64,000 nucleotides of DNA from positions 24,209-88,208 of the forward strand of contig JBFWNY010000016.1 of the NCBI GenBank assembly GCA_050250815.1, in the 5' to 3' direction. The notes under the pieces are model-generated. The model was given only the letters and a program-made list of their open reading frames with translations, ran no database searches and was not told the DNA's origin. This document shows positions 35,264 through 43,212 of the stretch, piece after piece. Origin of the DNA: JAEUMD01 sp050250815. GTDB taxonomy: Bacteria > Pseudomonadota > Alphaproteobacteria > Rhizobiales > Hyphomicrobiaceae. Position 1 is the first letter of the stretch, and every line of letters starts with the position of its first letter. The translations under genes were made by a program, and so were the position numbers.

Positions 35264-35917
35264 ATGCAGCGCGTCGCCATCATCGATTACGGCTCGGGTA
35301 ATCTGCATTCGGCCGCCAAGGCCTTCGAGCGCGCCGCGCGCGAAAGCGGTACGGCCGCCGAAATCTTGCTCACCAGCGATCCTGCGAAGGTGGCGTCGGC
35401 CGACCGCATCGTGCTGCCGGGCGTTGGCGCTTTCGCCGACTGCAAGCGTGGCATCGAGGCCGTGGACGGTCTGCGGCCAACGATCGAGCGGGCCGTCCGG
35501 GAGCAGGGTAGGCCCTACCTGGGCATCTGCGTGGGCATGCAGCTGATGGCGACGCGCGGGCTGGAGTTCGGCGTCACTGAGGGCTTCGGCTGGATCGACG
35601 GCGAAGTGCGCGCGATCGAGCCGGCCGATCCGGCTTTGAAGATCCCGCACATGGGCTGGAACACGCTAGACGTGGTCACGCCTCACCCGCTGCTGGACGG
35701 CATCCCGACCGGCCGCGACGGGCTGCACGCCTATTTTGTCCATTCCTATCATCTGGCCGCCGAGCGTGCTGAAGACGTGGTGGCGCGCACCGACTACGGC
35801 GGTCCCGTTACGGCCATGGTGGCGCGCGGCAATGTGGCCGGCACACAGTTCCACCCCGAGAAGAGCCAAGCCTTCGGCTTGAAGCTGATCGCCAATTTCC
35901 TCAAGTGGCAGCCATGA
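35264..35917 (+). CDS. hisH: Imidazole glycerol phosphate synthase, glutaminase subunit
   Basis: HisH supplies ammonia from glutamine to HisF. The 217-residue class I amidotransferase has the oxyanion and nucleophile C89 in YLGICVGMQLM, and the His-Glu pair H197 and E199 in GTQFHPEKSQ. It is 9 bases after the DUF2628 gene. Its partner hisF is not found in this window, and after hisH the cluster is broken by four minus-strand genes before hisA resumes. Confidence 0.98.
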   Translation: MQRVAIIDYGSGNLHSAAKAFERAARESGTAAEILLTSDPAKVASADRIVLPGVGAFADCKRGIEAVDGLRPTIERAVREQGRPYLGICVGMQLMATRGLEFGVTEGFGWIDGEVRAIEPADPALKIPHMGWNTLDVVTPHPLLDGIPTGRDGLHAYFVHSYHLAAERAEDVVARTDYGGPVTAMVARGNVAGTQFHPEKSQAFGLKLIANFLKWQP

Positions 35918-36019
35918 GCCGAGCCACAGACTTGCCGGGCATCGGATAGCAGCGGCTCACGTCCATCGGATTGATCGCACCTGAGCCAAGCGGTCTAGGC
36001 ATCGATGTGCCGTGGCCTG

Positions 36020-37159
36020 CTATTGGAGGGCCTGAGCGAGTGTCGGCAGCTCCGCCTTGAGGCGTGAGAGTAGGGCGACGTAGACAGATCTCCATCTGGC
36101 CATCTCGTCGATATCCGGTGGCTTGTCCGCCGACGTCCGCTCGAGCATCAGCCCGCGCGTCGCACCGATCCGCTTGACGCGCTCGACCGATGCTTTGGAA
36201 AGATCCGCCTGCCCGACCGCGCTCTCGATCTCGCGCGTGGCACCAGCCAGCTCCTTTTCGGCTTGGGCGACCGAAACCATGGTCAGTGAAACCAGCCGGT
36301 TGACTTTTTTGGATGCTGCCTGAACGAGGCGCCACCGATCAGATGAAGGTCCGGCGATGTAGGCGTCGATCTTCGGCAGAAGCAGGCTGTCGTTCGCCGT
36401 GAGCAGCGTGTTGACATCGTCGATGAGGATTTTCACGTTCCGCAACGCAAGGAGCTTCTGGCTCTCCCGGTCGAGTTCGCACATCGCGAATGCCGCTTCG
36501 TCGTTCGCCATAGGCTCGACGACGAGCGAGCACCCGGTCTCCAGACGAGCACGCGCCGCCGGCGTGGCCTCGATGGCGATAATCTCGTCGATCGCTTTGC
36601 GGATGTCCTCGGGCGAAAGGCCGGGCCGCGAGGCGAGCTTTACGATATCAGCGGGGTCCGCACCTATCGATACGGGTTTGCCCGTCACCACCGTCGAGGC
36701 GTTTCCGGCGGTCGCCACTTTCACCCATCGTGGGCCGCCCCAATAGACAGCGGCGTACATCGTGGTCGCGGTCGCGGCATCGACGCCGTTGGCCAGCATG
36801 CCGTCGTAGAACACGCGGTGCGTTGCCTGCCAAGTCTCTGTCTTCTTGTTGCAATAGTGATCGTGGACGACGGATGCCTCGCGATACTTGCCGGTAAACG
36901 GCCCGCCGATGATGCTCCAGAAGGCCTGCGGGATCGATGCTCCGTCGACGCGGGCGCCGCTCGGGACGGTCCAGAGTTTGCCTTTGGGGTCCTCAAACGA
37001 GAATGGGGCGACAAGCTCGACAATTCGCTCGGTGTTATCGACGGCCTTGTAGATGAGGTCGCCCCTGAAGGAGCCGAGCGGTTCGGCGGCCACGCCGGGC
37101 GCCACGGCCGCCGACACGAACGCCGCCGTGAGCACGATTTTGCGTGTTTGTCCGGTCAT
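36020..37159 (-). CDS. Secreted DUF1353-type protein
   Basis: A 379-residue protein starting at 37159 (MTGQTRKIVLTAAFVSA), with a Sec signal cleaved near VAAEP. The first half holds a DUF1353-like domain: FRGDLIYKAVDNTERIVELVAPFSF, WTVPSGARVDGASIPQAFW and ASVVHDHYCN (in pieces). That domain is also seen in phage and plasmid proteins of unknown function. The second half (about 165-379) is helical, with a possible coiled coil near 300-340. It is the gene nearest hisH in the minus-strand block interrupting the his cluster. Domain name is from recall and not verified by search. Confidence 0.75.
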   Translation of the reverse strand: MTGQTRKIVLTAAFVSAAVAPGVAAEPLGSFRGDLIYKAVDNTERIVELVAPFSFEDPKGKLWTVPSGARVDGASIPQAFWSIIGGPFTGKYREASVVHDHYCNKKTETWQATHRVFYDGMLANGVDAATATTMYAAVYWGGPRWVKVATAGNASTVVTGKPVSIGADPADIVKLASRPGLSPEDIRKAIDEIIAIEATPAARARLETGCSLVVEPMANDEAAFAMCELDRESQKLLALRNVKILIDDVNTLLTANDSLLLPKIDAYIAGPSSDRWRLVQAASKKVNRLVSLTMVSVAQAEKELAGATREIESAVGQADLSKASVERVKRIGATRGLMLERTSADKPPDIDEMARWRSVYVALLSRLKAELPTLAQALQ

Positions 37160-37221
37160 GCTGCGGACGTTAGCGGGTGGAAAACGAGCCAGCAACCCGC
37201 TCCCTTGCAACGCGAAGCTGC

Positions 37222-37260
37222 CCGCAAAACGAAAGCGGCACCCGAACTAGGGTGCCGCTT
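37222..37260 (-). terminator. Intrinsic terminator of the 37314 gene
   Basis: Perfect 11-bp stem AAGCGGCACCC / GGGTGCCGCTT (37233-37260) with loop GAACTA. On the minus strand it is followed by TTCGTTTTG, a fair T-tract. It separates the small SinR/Cas2-like gene from the DUF1353 gene. Confidence 0.8.
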
Positions 37261-37313
37261 CGTCATCAAGCGCGCCAATGGTTGCCCACCAGCATGCGGA
37301 TTTGAGGCTGGCT

Positions 37314-37607
37314 TCAGTGCCGCATCGCCAGCAGTTCGTCGGCGTCCAGGCGCGCCGAGCGATAGACCTGCGAGGCGGCGTAGTGGACCATCTCGGCGCC
37401 TACCTCCATGACGCGGATCTCGTCGCGCCTGCCAATGCCGGGAATGACCGCATTGGCGATGCCGTCGGCGGTTGCGGACGACCGTACCAGCCACAGGTTC
37501 CGGTCGAGCCGGGAGAACTCGCTGGATACCAGCTTCAGGCCTTCCGCAATGAGGCTCTGCGGAGCGGCGGGGTCTTTCTGCGTGTGGGAGAGAACGTAGG
37601 TCTTCAT
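37314..37607 (-). CDS. Small SinR/Cas2-like protein (divergent)
   Basis: A 97-residue protein, MKTYVLSHTQKDPAAPQSLI onwards. It aligns along its first 70 residues with the gene at 37933: both start M-[KR]-T-[FY]-[LV]-x-S, have Pro at 13, W-[YL]-[LV] near 38-41, a following Ala/Thr-rich helix and a D-x-[LI]-x-[IV] strand near 62-68. That suggests a ferredoxin-like fold of the SinR/Cas2 group. The Asp of SYDL is replaced by a Thr or Gln environment, so nuclease activity is doubtful. AGGAG precedes the start by 9 bases. It has its own terminator. Confidence 0.78.
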   Translation of the reverse strand: MKTYVLSHTQKDPAAPQSLIAEGLKLVSSEFSRLDRNLWLVRSSATADGIANAVIPGIGRRDEIRVMEVGAEMVHYAASQVYRSARLDADELLAMRH

Positions 37608-37932
37608 GTCGGATGCTCCTCAAGGGGGGCTGAGGGGGGGAGGTGCCGCGCGCTTCGGGGGGCACGCGGTCGGATCGGCAAGTTGGGGGACCTGCCGGCG
37701 CGCGGGTTTGGGGGGCACGCGCCGGCAGGGTGGCACTCGGAACGCAGGGTCGTTGCGAGTGGGTTTGGGACGGGAACGGCGAGAGACAGGGAGATAGACG
37801 CGACTGAACCAGACGCTCCGGGCAGAGCGCGGGGATGGAGAACGCGTGACGCTACTCTGGAGAGAAGCTGGGGAGAGACGCTGACGGCCCAAATGCGCCG
37901 AACGCTGGCCGGCGCGAGCCTTCGATGATGCC
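37608..37932. other. G-tract-rich non-coding region between two SinR/Cas2-like genes
   Basis: About 325 bases without a supported gene. The + strand carries runs of 5-7 G at 37624, 37633, 37657, 37685 and 37710 within 100 bases, so it has G-quadruplex potential. The string GGGGGGCACGCG occurs twice (about 37657 and 37710), and a long hairpin lies at 37691-37729. This probably contains the promoter and leader of the 37607 gene. Confidence 0.55.
37691..37729. repeat. 12-bp inverted repeat with G-rich loop
   Basis: CCTGCCGGCGCG (37691-37702) and CGCGCCGGCAGG (37718-37729), a perfect 12-bp stem with a 15-base loop that contains six consecutive G. It lies about 90 bases upstream of the 37607 start. 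No T-tract, so more likely a regulatory structure than a terminator. Confidence 0.6.
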
Positions 37933-38304
37933 TCAGCTGGCGCGGGCGAACGGCAGTTCGGGCTCGTCGTCGACGGCGGGCTGGGGCACGGGGAATGCCA
38001 CCACGTTACCGCCCGCCGTCACGGCACCCACTTCGCGCGTTGCCGGCCGCTGACGGAACCAGCGCAGCGAGGTGTTGGTGAGGACGGCCTGATCGTCCAC
38101 AGACTGGATCAGCAGGCCATCGTCGGTATCGAGCAGCCCGCCGATGCGCTCGGCCAGCTCGCGCTCACTTGCTTCGGCCGTCAGATACCAGGTCTGCTCG
38201 AGAGGGCGGGCCCAACGCTCGCCGGCTGCCATGATGGACTGGGCGATCGTGTGCTTGTTCAGGGCGGGGTTGGCGAGATCGTAGGAAATGAGGAACGTGC
38301 GCAT
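37933..38304 (-). CDS. SinR-like / Cas2-fold small protein
   Basis: A 123-residue protein starting MRTFLISYDLANPALNKHTI. It matches the SinR-like family, which has a Cas2/VapD-type ferredoxin fold: first strand with SYDL, a helix, RPLEQTWYLTAE, and DTDDGLLIQSVDD. SinR-like proteins are small, often mobile-element-linked and uncharacterised; Cas2 relatives act as nucleases or structural dimers. The C-terminal 40 residues (Pro/Val-rich, ending LPFARAS) are extra. No CRISPR repeats or other cas genes are nearby. Part of the minus-strand block in the his cluster. Confidence 0.82.
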   Translation of the reverse strand: MRTFLISYDLANPALNKHTIAQSIMAAGERWARPLEQTWYLTAEASERELAERIGGLLDTDDGLLIQSVDDQAVLTNTSLRWFRQRPATREVGAVTAGGNVVAFPVPQPAVDDEPELPFARAS

Positions 38305-38501
38305 GGTGGGCTCTCTCTGCGGGCGGTGAGAGCGACGCGAAACAAGCTCCCGAGGGTTCAGTGTTGTCTTTCAGCGACTTAGCCGGAGCGGCGCCGCGCT
38401 GGAACGTAAGAAGAACATGCCACGAATCATCGCCGCTGTCCAGCGCTTGTGCCAACTTTGTTCTCGTGACGTTCTTGGGAGGCGACGATGGCGGACTGGG
38501 T

Positions 38502-38843
38502 TCACTCGAAGAGGGTGAGCTGCCCTTCTGTGCCGCCATCCCGCGGGATGCGGCGGTAGCCGTAACTCGTGCGGTCGGTGAGCCCAGGGTAGCGGCTGCG
38601 GAACTGCTCCTCGGCCTTGCCGCGGCTCCCCGGAAAACGCTCCCCCCACCAGACTTCGTAAAGACGACGCGGATCGCACCCGTATCGGGAGACGAGTACC
38701 TTCAGCGGCACGCGCAGCCAGCGTGCGATCCAGATCTCGATGGCATCTTTCTCGGCCAAGCGGGTGGGTACTGGAAGGCTCGCATGCTCAGCCTGGAGCT
38801 GCGACATCTTGAGGGCGCGGGCGGTATCGAACAGAACGGACAT
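38502..38843 (-). CDS. Small putative DNA-binding protein ending in a clamp-binding-like motif
   Basis: A 113-residue protein. I chose the ATG at 38843, where the reading is MSVLFDTARALKMSQLQAEH. The middle (about 40-85, IEIWIARWLRVPLKVLVSRYGCDPRRLYEVWWGERF, in pieces) is helical, basic and aromatic and resembles a helix-turn-helix. The extreme C-terminus is QLTLFE, with Q108-L-T-L-F112 matching the bacterial beta-clamp-binding pentapeptide QL(S/D)LF. Its family is not recognised. First gene of the minus-strand block; divergent from hisA. Confidence 0.75.
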   Translation of the reverse strand: MSVLFDTARALKMSQLQAEHASLPVPTRLAEKDAIEIWIARWLRVPLKVLVSRYGCDPRRLYEVWWGERFPGSRGKAEEQFRSRYPGLTDRTSYGYRRIPRDGGTEGQLTLFE

Positions 38844-38915
38844 ATGCAACTCGAGGGCACTTGGGGACCACGCGGGCGCGCAGCCCTTGACGGCCGGACC
38901 ATTTGACTATTCTTC

Positions 38916-38930
38916 GCTCGCAAAGCGAGC
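38916..38930. repeat. Small hairpin in the hisA leader region
   Basis: GCTCGC-AAA-GCGAGC, a perfect 6-bp stem with three-base loop, 100 bases before the hisA start. Just upstream TTGACG (38887) and TATTCT (38908) may form a weak promoter with a short 15-base spacer, which would let hisA be transcribed independently of hisH. Confidence 0.4.
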
Positions 38931-39029
38931 AATCTCAAGGCGAAGGGTCGGCCGCCGGCAAGGACCCACGCCTACGACATGCAACCCAGGCGAGCCGCGC
39001 GGCTGTCGCCAAACGAGCGAGCGGCTTCC

Positions 39030-39761
39030 GTGATCCTTTTTCCCGCGATCGACCTCAAGGACGGCCAGTGTGTGCGCCTCAAGCTCGGCGAGATGGCGCA
39101 AGCGACCGTCTTCAACGACGATCCGGCCGCACAGGCGCGCGCCTTCGAGAGCCAGGGCTTCCAGTACCTGCACATCGTCGACCTCAACGGCGCGTTCGAA
39201 GGCCGACCCGTTAATGCTGCGGCCGTCGAGGCGATCCTTGAGGCCATCACCATGCCGGCACAGCTCGGCGGCGGTATCCGCGATATGCGTACGATCGAGA
39301 TGTGGCTCGGCAACGGCATTTCCCGCGTCATCTTGGGCACGGTCGCGGTGCGCGATCCCGACCTTGTCCGCAAGGCCTGCCGCGCGTTTCCCGGACGCGT
39401 CGCCGTTGGTATCGATGCCAAGGGGGGCAAGGTCGCGGTGGAGGGCTGGGCTGAAACGAGCGAACTCACCGCCATCGCGCTGGCGCGGCGGTTCGAGGAC
39501 GCAGGCGTCGCCGCCATCATCTACACCGACATCGAGCGTGATGGCATCCTGAAGGGATTGAATCTGCCTGCCACCGCGGAGCTTGCACGTGCCGTGCAGA
39601 TCCCCGTCATCGCATCGGGCGGTCTAGCCTCCATGGAGGACGTGCACGCGCTGATGCGGCCCGAGTATGCGATGCTGGAAGGAGCAATCACTGGCCGCGC
39701 GCTTTACGATGGCCGCATCGATCCTCGCGAGGCGCTTGCGGTCCTGCGCGGGGCTGCTTGA
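39030..39761 (+). CDS. hisA: ProFAR isomerase
   Basis: HisA isomerises the ProFAR intermediate in histidine biosynthesis. The start is the GTG at 39030, giving VILFPAIDLKDGQCVRLKLG, the exact family start, with catalytic D8. The length is 243 residues. The (beta/alpha)8 phosphate-binding repeats (AQLGGGIRDMRTIEMWLG; VIASGGLASMEDVHAL) and the second Asp region IIYTDIERDGILKG are present. hisF, which normally follows, is missing here; the next gene is convergent and unrelated. Confidence 0.97.
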   Translation: MILFPAIDLKDGQCVRLKLGEMAQATVFNDDPAAQARAFESQGFQYLHIVDLNGAFEGRPVNAAAVEAILEAITMPAQLGGGIRDMRTIEMWLGNGISRVILGTVAVRDPDLVRKACRAFPGRVAVGIDAKGGKVAVEGWAETSELTAIALARRFEDAGVAAIIYTDIERDGILKGLNLPATAELARAVQIPVIASGGLASMEDVHALMRPEYAMLEGAITGRALYDGRIDPREALAVLRGAA

Positions 39762-39800
39762 GCTCGCGATCCTCGCGCAATATGCAACGCGCACGTGCGA

Positions 39801-40340
39801 CTACCTCTGAGTAGCCGGCGCATATGCGGCCGTTGCCTTCAGCGCATCGCCCAGCGTCGCATCGGTCAGCGGAGCGCCGTTTCGCGCCAGCCACGCCTTG
39901 AGGAATGGCTTGCGTTCCAGCGCCTCCATCAGCATCGCCTTCTTGAGTGTTCCGGTATCGGTCGTACCGTGTTTGCGCTCAAGCGCTTCGCGCAACGCGG
40001 GCTTCGCAAGCGCTTCGTCGAAGGCGGCAGGGGTCTGCAGAAGCTGGCGTGCTTCGCGGCGCGCTCGTTCGCGGTGCAGCGCCGTGAGCAGGGGATGACC
40101 CGCTTCCGCATCGGCGGCCGCAGCATCGGGTGCGCGATTGGCGAAATAGACCTCCAGCGCGCGCCGCCGCGCCGCTGCATCCGCATCAAGGTCGTAGAGC
40201 ACGCTCTCGGTGGCAGTCGAGACGACATTGCCGGCGAGGCGGCTGGGCAATTCGACGACCTTGGGCGGCGCTAGGCCGAAGTGCACGTAGGCGATCGACA
40301 GCAGCGCGCCGACAACGATGCCGAGAACGAACTTGAGCAT
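39801..40340 (-). CDS. Membrane-anchored hypothetical protein
   Basis: A 179-residue protein with one N-terminal anchor (residues 1-22, MLKFVLGIVVGALLSIAYVHF) and a helical, Ala/Arg/Glu-rich body. No family recognised. It lies 57 bases downstream of trxB on the same strand and may share its transcript. Convergent with hisA. Confidence 0.8.
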   Translation of the reverse strand: MLKFVLGIVVGALLSIAYVHFGLAPPKVVELPSRLAGNVVSTATESVLYDLDADAAARRRALEVYFANRAPDAAAADAEAGHPLLTALHRERARREARQLLQTPAAFDEALAKPALREALERKHGTTDTGTLKKAMLMEALERKPFLKAWLARNGAPLTDATLGDALKATAAYAPATQR

Positions 40341-40397
40341 TCTCCCTCCTGCGCTCGCGCGGCGGGCAAATCGTTCCAGGTCGCGGCGCCGTGCCTG

Positions 40398-41369
40398 CTA
40401 CTCCGCTGCCCTGGAGGCAACGGCGCTGTCGAGCGTGTGGAGGTACTTCTCCGCTTCGAGCGCCGCCATGCAGCCCATGCCTGCCGCCGTCACCGCCTGG
40501 CGATAGACGTCGTCCGTCACGTCGCCGGCCGCGAACACGCCGGGCACGCCCGTCGCAGCCGTACCGGGCTTCACGATGATGTAGCCGGAATCCTTCAGCT
40601 CGAGCTGACCCTTGAACATCTCGGTCGCCGGCGCATGGCCGATGGCGACGAACACGCCGTCCGCTGCGCGTTCGGACACTACGCCGGTCTTGATGTTCTT
40701 GAGCTTCACGCCCCTGACGGCCTTGGGCTCGGCCGTGCCGACGATCTCCTCGACGACTCTGTCCCAGACGACTTCGATCTTTGGGTTCTTGAACAAACGT
40801 TCCTGCATGATGCGTTCGGCGCGGAATTCGTTACGGCGGTGTACGACCGTCACCTTGCTCGCGAAATTGGTGAGGAAGATCGCCTCCTCGACGGCGGTGT
40901 TGCCGCCGCCGATCACGAACACCTCCTTGCCGCGGTAGAAGAAGCCGTCGCAGGTGGCGCAGGCCGAGACGCCGAAGCCCTTGAATTTCTCCTCGGAAGG
41001 TATGCCGAGCCAACGCGCCTGCGCGCCGGTGCAGATGATGAGCACGTCGCAGGTGAAAACGTCGCCGGAGTCCGCCTCGAGCCGGAACGGGCGAGCACGC
41101 AGGTCGACGCCGGAGATGTGATCCATGACGATCTCGGTGCCGACGTGACGCGCCTGCGCCTCCATCTGCTCCATGAGCCAAGGACCCTGGATGGCTTCGG
41201 CAAATCCCGGATAGTTCTCGACGTCGGTTGTGATGGTGAGCTGGCCGCCGGGCTGTATGCCCTGGATGAGCAGTGGGTTCAGCATGGCGCGCGCGGCATA
41301 GACGGCGGCGGTGTAGCCGGCGGGGCCTGACCCCAGGATGATGACCTTGGAGTGACGTGCGTTGGCCAT
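40398..41369 (-). CDS. trxB: Thioredoxin reductase
   Basis: An NADPH- and FAD-dependent reductase of thioredoxin, 323 residues. The FAD site is GSGPAGYTAAVYAARA (13-28) and the redox motif is C137-A-T-C140 (SACATCDGFFYRG). The NADPH site is VIGGGNTAVEEAIFL and the C-terminal FAD contact VFAAGDVTDDVYRQAVTAAG. All are intact. In many alphaproteobacteria an lrp-type regulator flanks trxB, but not here. Confidence 0.98.
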   Translation of the reverse strand: MANARHSKVIILGSGPAGYTAAVYAARAMLNPLLIQGIQPGGQLTITTDVENYPGFAEAIQGPWLMEQMEAQARHVGTEIVMDHISGVDLRARPFRLEADSGDVFTCDVLIICTGAQARWLGIPSEEKFKGFGVSACATCDGFFYRGKEVFVIGGGNTAVEEAIFLTNFASKVTVVHRRNEFRAERIMQERLFKNPKIEVVWDRVVEEIVGTAEPKAVRGVKLKNIKTGVVSERAADGVFVAIGHAPATEMFKGQLELKDSGYIIVKPGTAATGVPGVFAAGDVTDDVYRQAVTAAGMGCMAALEAEKYLHTLDSAVASRAAE

Positions 41370-41563
41370 GGTGGATCTCCGGAGCGGACCGGCGACGCAC
41401 TTTCGAGCCTGGCGGCAGTTGCCGGCGAGCGCGCGCCATCGTTGCGTGGTGAGGCGCAGCTAACTTGGGGGCAGGCAGGCGGAGGGTCAATGGCAGAGAT
41501 TGCCGCGTCCACGGCCGTGTCGCGTCGCCGCCAAACGGCGGCAGCACCCGCAGGCCTCAAACC

Positions 41564-41950
41564 TCAGCGGCCTTTTTCGGCACGGCTTGGCGCCACGTGC
41601 TTCAGGCGCCGAGCGAATTCGTCCTGACTTATGCCGCCCTCAACGAGATAGGCCAGTGCGCCGGCGGTCAGGCGATGTGGGACCTCGGTCGTGTCATCCT
41701 CGTAGTAGCGGTGCGTGGACCGTAATCCGACGCTGATCGAGAACTCGGAATCCACGCCGACCTCGTCGTTGGGATAATCGACGGGGAAAATAAAGCTCGG
41801 CGTGTAGGTCAGGCTCGACATGATTGTCCGCACGGCTTCCACATCTGCGTCCGGGCGTATGTAGATCGCGTCCGGTGCGCCCGGCGGTATCATCGTAATC
41901 GCTGACGCAAAGAGCATGGAGATCAGCAGCAACCTGTACGAGACTTTCAC
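41564..41950 (-). CDS. Small exported or membrane-anchored hypothetical protein
   Basis: A 128-residue protein with a GTG start at 41950, preceded by GGGAAGGCGG. Residues 1-27 form a signal or anchor (SYRLLLISMLFASAITMIPPGAPDA). The rest is acidic and Tyr-rich in the middle (PSFIFPVDYPNDEVGVDSEFSISVGL, in pieces) with a helical end. No family recognised. Confidence 0.65.
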   Translation of the reverse strand: MKVSYRLLLISMLFASAITMIPPGAPDAIYIRPDADVEAVRTIMSSLTYTPSFIFPVDYPNDEVGVDSEFSISVGLRSTHRYYEDDTTEVPHRLTAGALAYLVEGGISQDEFARRLKHVAPSRAEKGR

Positions 41951-42014
41951 ATCCGCCTTCCCGGGTTCAGTCTGCTCCGATCCGCTTCCGTGTCTTGATT
42001 AAAAAAAGACGCGG

Positions 42015-42302
42015 CTACACCCCTTCCACGACGGTGATGTCGATGCTGCCGGCCCCCTGGCGCAGAGCCTTGGCGTCGGCGTATTCCTGCGACCGTGCAT
42101 AGCCGATGGCTGCCTCGTAGCTCGGAAATTCGAGAACGACGTTGCGGGCCGTGCCCTTGCCTTCGACGATCTCGCACTTGCCGCCGCGCACGATCGGCAC
42201 GCCGCCGTACTTGTCCAGAGCAACTTTCGATTTGGCGACGTATTGGCCCCACTTCTCGGTGTCGGTGACGGTAGCGTGTGCGATGACGTAACCCTTGGGC
42301 AT
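42015..42302 (-). CDS. DUF1330 family protein
   Basis: A 95-residue dimeric alpha+beta-barrel protein of the DUF1330 family: MPKGYVIAHATVTDTEKWGQY, FPSYEAAIGYARSQEYADAKALR (in pieces) and the terminal DITVVEGV strand are typical. Structures exist for the family but no function is established. It follows pyrF by 71 bases and may be cotranscribed. Confidence 0.92.
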   Translation of the reverse strand: MPKGYVIAHATVTDTEKWGQYVAKSKVALDKYGGVPIVRGGKCEIVEGKGTARNVVLEFPSYEAAIGYARSQEYADAKALRQGAGSIDITVVEGV

Positions 42303-42373
42303 TTGGCAGTCTCTCTCGGCTTTTTCTGTTTCGTGTTGTCGGCCTTCGCTGACGCACCCCTGATGGGGGAAAG

Positions 42374-43084
42374 CTAGGCCCCCAGTGCCTCGCGGATATG
42401 ATTGGTGAAGCTCGCGGCTGCGGCCTTGGGGTCGTCGGCTTGCGTGATTGGCCGACCGACGACAACGTGGTCGGCGCCAGCGCGGATCGCGCGCTCCGGC
42501 GTCATGACGCGCTCCTGGTCGTCCATGGCGCTGCCCTCGAGCCGAATGCCTGGAGTGACGACCAGAAACCCCCTTCCCAGCGTTTCGCGGATCCGCGCCG
42601 TCTCCTGGCCGGAGGCGATGACGCCATCAAATCCCGCTTCATGCGCCAGCCGGGCACGATGCAGCACGAGGTCGCTCGCCGACATCGACGAGCCCTGCTG
42701 CTTCAGATCCTCGGCGGAGAGGTTCGTCAGAACGGTCACGGCGAGCAGCTTGAGCCGGCTCGTCCCGCGTCCGGCGACGGCCGCGCGCAACGTCTTGAGA
42801 TCGTGTCCGTGTATGGTCAGGAAGTCGACGCCGAAGTCGGCGGCGTTGGCCACGGCGCGTTCCACCGTGTTGCCGATGTCGAGCAGCTTCATGTCGAGGA
42901 ACACGCGCTTGCCGTGGGTCTTGAGATGGCGCGCGAAGTCGAGGCCTCCGGCGAACAGCAGCTCGAGCCCGACCTTGTAGAAATGGACCCCGGCATCCAG
43001 ACTGGCCACGAGGCGCGCGGCCTCCTCCACCGTCGGCATGTCCAGAGCAACGATCAGGCGATCCTTGAGAGCGATCGAGGTCAT
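42374..43084 (-). CDS. pyrF: Orotidine 5'-phosphate decarboxylase
   Basis: PyrF makes UMP from OMP, the last step of de novo pyrimidine synthesis. The 236-residue TIM barrel has LIVALDMPTVEEA, the catalytic DMKLLDIGNTV (D-x-K-x-x-D) motif, and the phosphate-binding VTPGIRLEGS and VVGRPITQADDP segments. Intact and of normal length. Confidence 0.97.
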   Translation of the reverse strand: MTSIALKDRLIVALDMPTVEEAARLVASLDAGVHFYKVGLELLFAGGLDFARHLKTHGKRVFLDMKLLDIGNTVERAVANAADFGVDFLTIHGHDLKTLRAAVAGRGTSRLKLLAVTVLTNLSAEDLKQQGSSMSASDLVLHRARLAHEAGFDGVIASGQETARIRETLGRGFLVVTPGIRLEGSAMDDQERVMTPERAIRAGADHVVVGRPITQADDPKAAAASFTNHIREALGA

Positions 43085-43212
43085 GTGTGTCGCGATGTCA
43101 TGGTAAGGCTCCGACCTAGCTCAGAGCCGGGAGAATGTAGCCCAGACCGATCCGATGCGCACCCCGGCGAAGTCATATCGCTCGGATCGAGGGATTGATC
43201 GCCGGAACGGTC

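Noticed and set aside
37314..38304. A CRISPR-Cas locus because of Cas2-like proteins
   Set aside because: No spaced direct repeats and no cas1 or effector genes within the window; the SinR-like family is a better fit.
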